Below, one piece after another: positions 23,819 through 25,925 of a stretch of 25,925 bases of DNA. A model generated the notes under the pieces. The model made no database searches. It had not been told where the DNA came from and saw nothing but the letters and a program-made list of their open reading frames with translations. A program made the translations under genes and the position numbers. The stretch comes from JAJFVC01 sp039698075 (GTDB lineage: Bacteria; Planctomycetota; Planctomycetia; Pirellulales; Thermoguttaceae): positions 1-25,925 of the forward strand of contig JBDKTJ010000183.1 in the NCBI GenBank assembly GCA_039698075.1. The letters run 5' to 3'. The first letter of the stretch is position 1. Each line of letters begins with the position of its first letter.

Positions 23819-24653
23819 TTTGGTCCACGGAATCGTCGGAGGTCTTCTTGGAGTCGGAGCCGGCGGCCGCCACGCCGTTTTCGTAATAGTCTAAGGCAAG
23901 CCGCAACGTCGGCTGATCATCAAACAAGCGACTTGCCAGCAGCTTCCACTTCCATAGCCGATACGCCACGCTCGTCTTCAACACACCGAAGCCGTAAACC
24001 ACGGATCGACGAAAGCTGATCGAACTGGCCTCCGGCATGTACTTCGTCGGGCAACTGATCTCACCGATGCAAAATCCGAAGGCGATCACCTGGGCAAGCA
24101 TCTGATTGTCGAAGACAAAATCGTCCGAGTTGGCCAGCAGCGGCAGCCGCTCGAGCAGCTTACGGGAGAATGCTCGATAACCGCTGTGATACTCGGACAG
24201 TTTAGCGCCGCAAAGCACATTCTGGAAAAAGGTCAGCGCTCGATTCGAGACGTATTTGTAGAGCGGCATTCCACCGTGCAGCGCCGACCTGCCAAGGATG
24301 CGTGAGCCCAAGACCGCGTCGTAGATGCCCGAGGCGACCATCGCCGCCATCGCCGTGACCAGCCGCGGATCGTACTGGTAGTCGGGATGCAGCATGACGA
24401 CGATGTCGCTGCCCAACGCGAGGGCCTCGCGGTAACACGTTTTCTGGTTGGCGCCGTAACCGAGATTTCGACTATGACAGAATGTCTTAATGCCTAACCG
24501 TTTCGCTTCGGCGACGGTGCTGTCGGTGCTGGCGTCGTCCACGAGAATGACGTGATCCACGACGTCCATGGGAATGTGGTCGTAGGTCTGCTTGAGAGTC
24601 TTCTCGGCCGAGTACGCCGGCAACACCACGGTGATCGTTTTGCCGTTGAGCAA
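23811..24653 (-). CDS. Glycosyltransferase family 2
   Basis: A 280-aa GT-A glycosyltransferase. Visible are VVLPAYSAEKTL (9-20), ILVDDASTDST (36-46), SRNLGYGANQ (61-70) and the metal/nucleotide segment HPDYQYDP (89-96) in place of the common DADLQ, then GSRILG. There is no transmembrane segment, which resembles dolichol- or undecaprenyl-phosphate sugar transferases without the membrane tail. It would add a sugar to the lipid-linked glycan. The start is TTG at 24653, supported by ggaagga 5 bases upstream. It is the first gene behind the promoter at 24793-24820, followed directly by ACP and KAS III. Confidence 0.87.
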   Translation of the reverse strand: MLNGKTITVVLPAYSAEKTLKQTYDHIPMDVVDHVILVDDASTDSTVAEAKRLGIKTFCHSRNLGYGANQKTCYREALALGSDIVVMLHPDYQYDPRLVTAMAAMVASGIYDAVLGSRILGRSALHGGMPLYKYVSNRALTFFQNVLCGAKLSEYHSGYRAFSRKLLERLPLLANSDDFVFDNQMLAQVIAFGFCIGEISCPTKYMPEASSISFRRSVVYGFGVLKTSVAYRLWKWKLLASRLFDDQPTLRLALDYYENGVAAAGSDSKKTSDDSVDQNG

Positions 24654-24707
24654 GGCTGTCCTTCCGTGAAGAACCGTCTAAATAAAACCGCAGAGAACCG
24701 AAAGGGA

Positions 24708-24761
24708 CGCAGACTCTAAAACCACGCATTCGCCGGTAGTCTGCGCCCGACGGGTGGTTTT
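24708..24761 (-). other. Interlocked inverted repeats in the leader of the acyl-sugar unit
   Basis: Four 8-bp segments occur in plus-strand order: CGCAGACT (24708-24715), AAAACCAC (24718-24725), AGTCTGCG (24738-24745) and GTGGTTTT (24754-24761). The first pairs perfectly with the third and the second with the fourth. In RNA this gives either an H-type pseudoknot or two mutually exclusive hairpins. It lies in the predicted 5' leader of the GT2 transcript. A further CGCAGA at 24689-24694 could compete for the third segment. A control function is inference; no known riboswitch class was recognised. Confidence 0.45.
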
Positions 24762-24784
24762 GGGATAGGTCCTTCGTCGAACAT
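24716..24784 (-). CDS. Possible 22-codon leader peptide
   Basis: An ATG at 24784 opens 22 codons (beginning MFDEGPIPKPP, ending NAWF) closed by TAG at 24716. The ATG falls about two bases after the transcription start predicted from the promoter, so it would be read as a leaderless message. The frame covers three of the four interlocked repeat segments, so ribosomes on it would change the fold. The codon run is short enough to occur by chance. Confidence 0.25.
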   Translation of the reverse strand: MFDEGPIPKPPVGRRLPANAWF

Positions 24785-24792
24785 TTTTTCCT

Positions 24793-24820
24793 ATTATACC
24801 ATTCGGCGGGGCAGTGTCAA
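24793..24820 (-). promoter_or_regulatory. Perfect-hexamer sigma-70 promoter for the acyl-sugar unit
   Basis: On the minus strand TTGACA (24820-24815) and TATAAT (24798-24793) match consensus at all twelve positions with a 16-bp spacer. Transcription is predicted near 24786, leaving a leader of about 133 bases before the TTG start of the GT2 gene. This is the strongest promoter in the window. Confidence 0.7.
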
Positions 24821-24941
24821 ACTTGTCGCGCACAGCCGACGTCCCGGGCGAACGACGTTTTTCGGCCGCGCCGGCGTCTCTCGACGGTCCGACCCCATCC
24901 GTCACAAACGACCCACGGCGGCCCAGGGCGACATCGCGCTG

Positions 24942-25454
24942 CTACAACTTGTTCGGCGATTCCACAGAAATATGCGACGCGGCCGATCCTCGTAAAAACA
25001 ACTCAACGGAGGTGATTCCCTTCACGCGTCGTCCAATGTTTCGCACTTCCTCCACCATACGCAACAGCAAGATGGGGCTGCGGCGGTCGCTCCGGTACGT
25101 GTAGTCTTCGCGGACGGCCATGAACAGGACGACCAACTTTTCCTCTTCGCGCGTGTAGACGATCACGCCGATCAATTCGGCGGCCGGTCCGTCGCCGTCC
25201 ATCACGAAAAGCGACTGCGTCTCGACTCCCGAAGCGCACTGCACCCAAAGGCGACCGTTCCGCAACGCGACGCGGGGCGCTCCGTAACGCTCGGTCGCCA
25301 TCAACACGGCGTCATGAACCTTCTTCTGGTTTTTGTTGAAATAGAACAGCCGTTCCAACGCGTCACGATGGATCGAGGGCAACATCGAGGTGAAGAACAC
25401 GTCGTTCACGGTCGGACTCGTTTCGGCCCGCACGGGGTTCGATTTGTGCGACAC
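24942..25454 (-). CDS. Unknown protein, possibly GNAT-like
   Basis: A 170-aa protein I do not recognise. The middle part, DGDGPAAELIGVIVY followed by KLVVLFMAVREDY and a helix (SPILLLRMVEEVRNIGRR), has the strand-strand-helix rhythm of a GNAT acetyl-CoA-binding core, but the acetyl-CoA loop is not clear. There is no signal peptide or membrane segment. The start is GTG at 25454 with aagg 4 bases upstream; Met24 is an alternative. It lies 43 bp behind the deacetylase-like gene and ahead of the strong promoter of the glycan unit, so it may share a transcript with the former. Confidence 0.6.
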   Translation of the reverse strand: MSHKSNPVRAETSPTVNDVFFTSMLPSIHRDALERLFYFNKNQKKVHDAVLMATERYGAPRVALRNGRLWVQCASGVETQSLFVMDGDGPAAELIGVIVYTREEEKLVVLFMAVREDYTYRSDRRSPILLLRMVEEVRNIGRRVKGITSVELFLRGSAASHISVESPNKL

Positions 25455-25497
25455 GTCGCCTTCAAGACTCGCACCGACGCGACCCTCCCAAGCGCTG

Positions 25498-25925
25498 TCA
25501 TGTCGTTCCCATGAAAATCTTTTCGCAAAGCCACTTCGTCTCCAGCCGCCGTCGTTCGGCGCGAGTTATATCATGAGATCCATTGACTTCGAGCAGATGG
25601 TCCAACAAGGTCGCGGTTGGAACGAACCAGCCGTTCTTCTTCGACAACCGAAGCATTAACTCGCGGAATCGCGGATTCAACGCGCCGTCGACGGAAAAAT
25701 CTTTCGCGAAATGCGTGTACATGATGCACGCGCCGCCTTCCTCCTCCAGCCGGTCCTGATTTGCTTCGGACAGGCAGTCGTTGAACGTCGCCAGATTGTG
25801 GCCGTCGGACGAGGCAAACCAATCGTTCACGTAGGGCTTGGTTCGATCGTGATACGGCATGAAAGGACATGCCTTGAGCGTGTTGACTTCGCGATAGGTG
25901 AAGTTGCGGAAATACTTGATCCGCG
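25498..25925 (-). CDS. Polysaccharide-deacetylase-like protein, C-terminal part
   Basis: The frame is open from the right edge of the window to the stop at 25498, so the 5' end of the gene is missing. The visible 141 residues include GGACIMYTHFAKDF, then LNPRFRELMLRLSKKNGWF and VPTATLLDHLLE. This resembles the last strands and helix of NodB/CE4-type deacetylases, where a late His (here in MYTHF) belongs to the active site. If correct, it removes acetyl groups from a sugar of the glycan made by this locus. The Met at 25860 is internal, not a start. The catalytic Asp and metal-binding His residues lie outside the window. Confidence 0.5.
   Translation of the reverse strand, partial: RIKYFRNFTYREVNTLKACPFMPYHDRTKPYVNDWFASSDGHNLATFNDCLSEANQDRLEEEGGACIMYTHFAKDFSVDGALNPRFRELMLRLSKKNGWFVPTATLLDHLLEVNGSHDITRAERRRLETKWLCEKIFMGTT

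Noticed and set aside
25498..25860. Small complete gene starting at Met 25860
   Set aside because: The frame is open further to the window edge and the upstream residues continue naturally, so this is the C-terminal part of a longer gene.

Overview
The window is GC-rich, gene-dense bacterial DNA. The gene families suggest a planctomycete, perhaps related to Pirellulales: a secreted GHL10-type glycoside hydrolase, an exported superoxide dismutase, a small lipoprotein of unknown function and a FkbH-containing surface-glycan locus. This placement is inference from gene content; no rRNA or other marker is present. No tRNA, IS element, integrase or CRISPR array was seen.

Layout. (1) 1-242: non-coding, with a perfect 30-bp palindrome and a degenerate 50-bp tandem duplication. 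(2) 243-3171, plus strand: a Tat-type superoxide dismutase with a second, internal ribosome binding site, an unknown lipoprotein, and an alpha/beta-hydrolase-fold protein whose usual catalytic Ser and His positions look substituted. (3) 3241-5655, minus strand: a secreted GHL10-type glycoside hydrolase. (4) 5909-7492, plus strand: PurF of the Bacillus subtilis iron-sulfur type, possibly leaderless.

(5) 7820-15275, plus strand: hdrC-hdrB-hdrA-mvhD-mvhG-mvhA followed by a hydrogenase maturation protease. Together these encode a complete soluble heterodisulfide-reductase/[NiFe]-hydrogenase complex of the flavin-based electron-bifurcating kind. It should couple H2 oxidation to reduction of ferredoxin plus a disulfide or other acceptor, or run in reverse. 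The four long spacers inside the operon carry degenerate arrays of 7-bp repeats; the one overlapping junction does not.

(6) 15298-25925, minus strand: a surface-polysaccharide locus. In transcription order it holds a polysaccharide-deacetylase-like gene cut by the window edge, an unknown protein, then a unit starting at a near-perfect sigma-70 promoter: GT2 glycosyltransferase, acyl carrier protein, ketoacyl synthase III, SDR reductase, VOC protein, second acyl carrier protein, FkbH-like HAD protein and GNAT acyltransferase. After a 354-bp gap come a UDP-sugar dehydrogenase and a UDP-sugar epimerase. I infer that the unit builds a small acyl group (glyceryl-like and/or 3-hydroxyacyl) on a carrier protein and attaches it to a cell-surface sugar. 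The leader of this unit has two interlocked perfect inverted repeats and a 22-codon open frame starting almost at the predicted transcription start.

The most distinctive features are the acyl-on-sugar locus with its leader, the heptad-repeat spacers of the hydrogenase operon, and the bacterial Hdr-Mvh complex itself.
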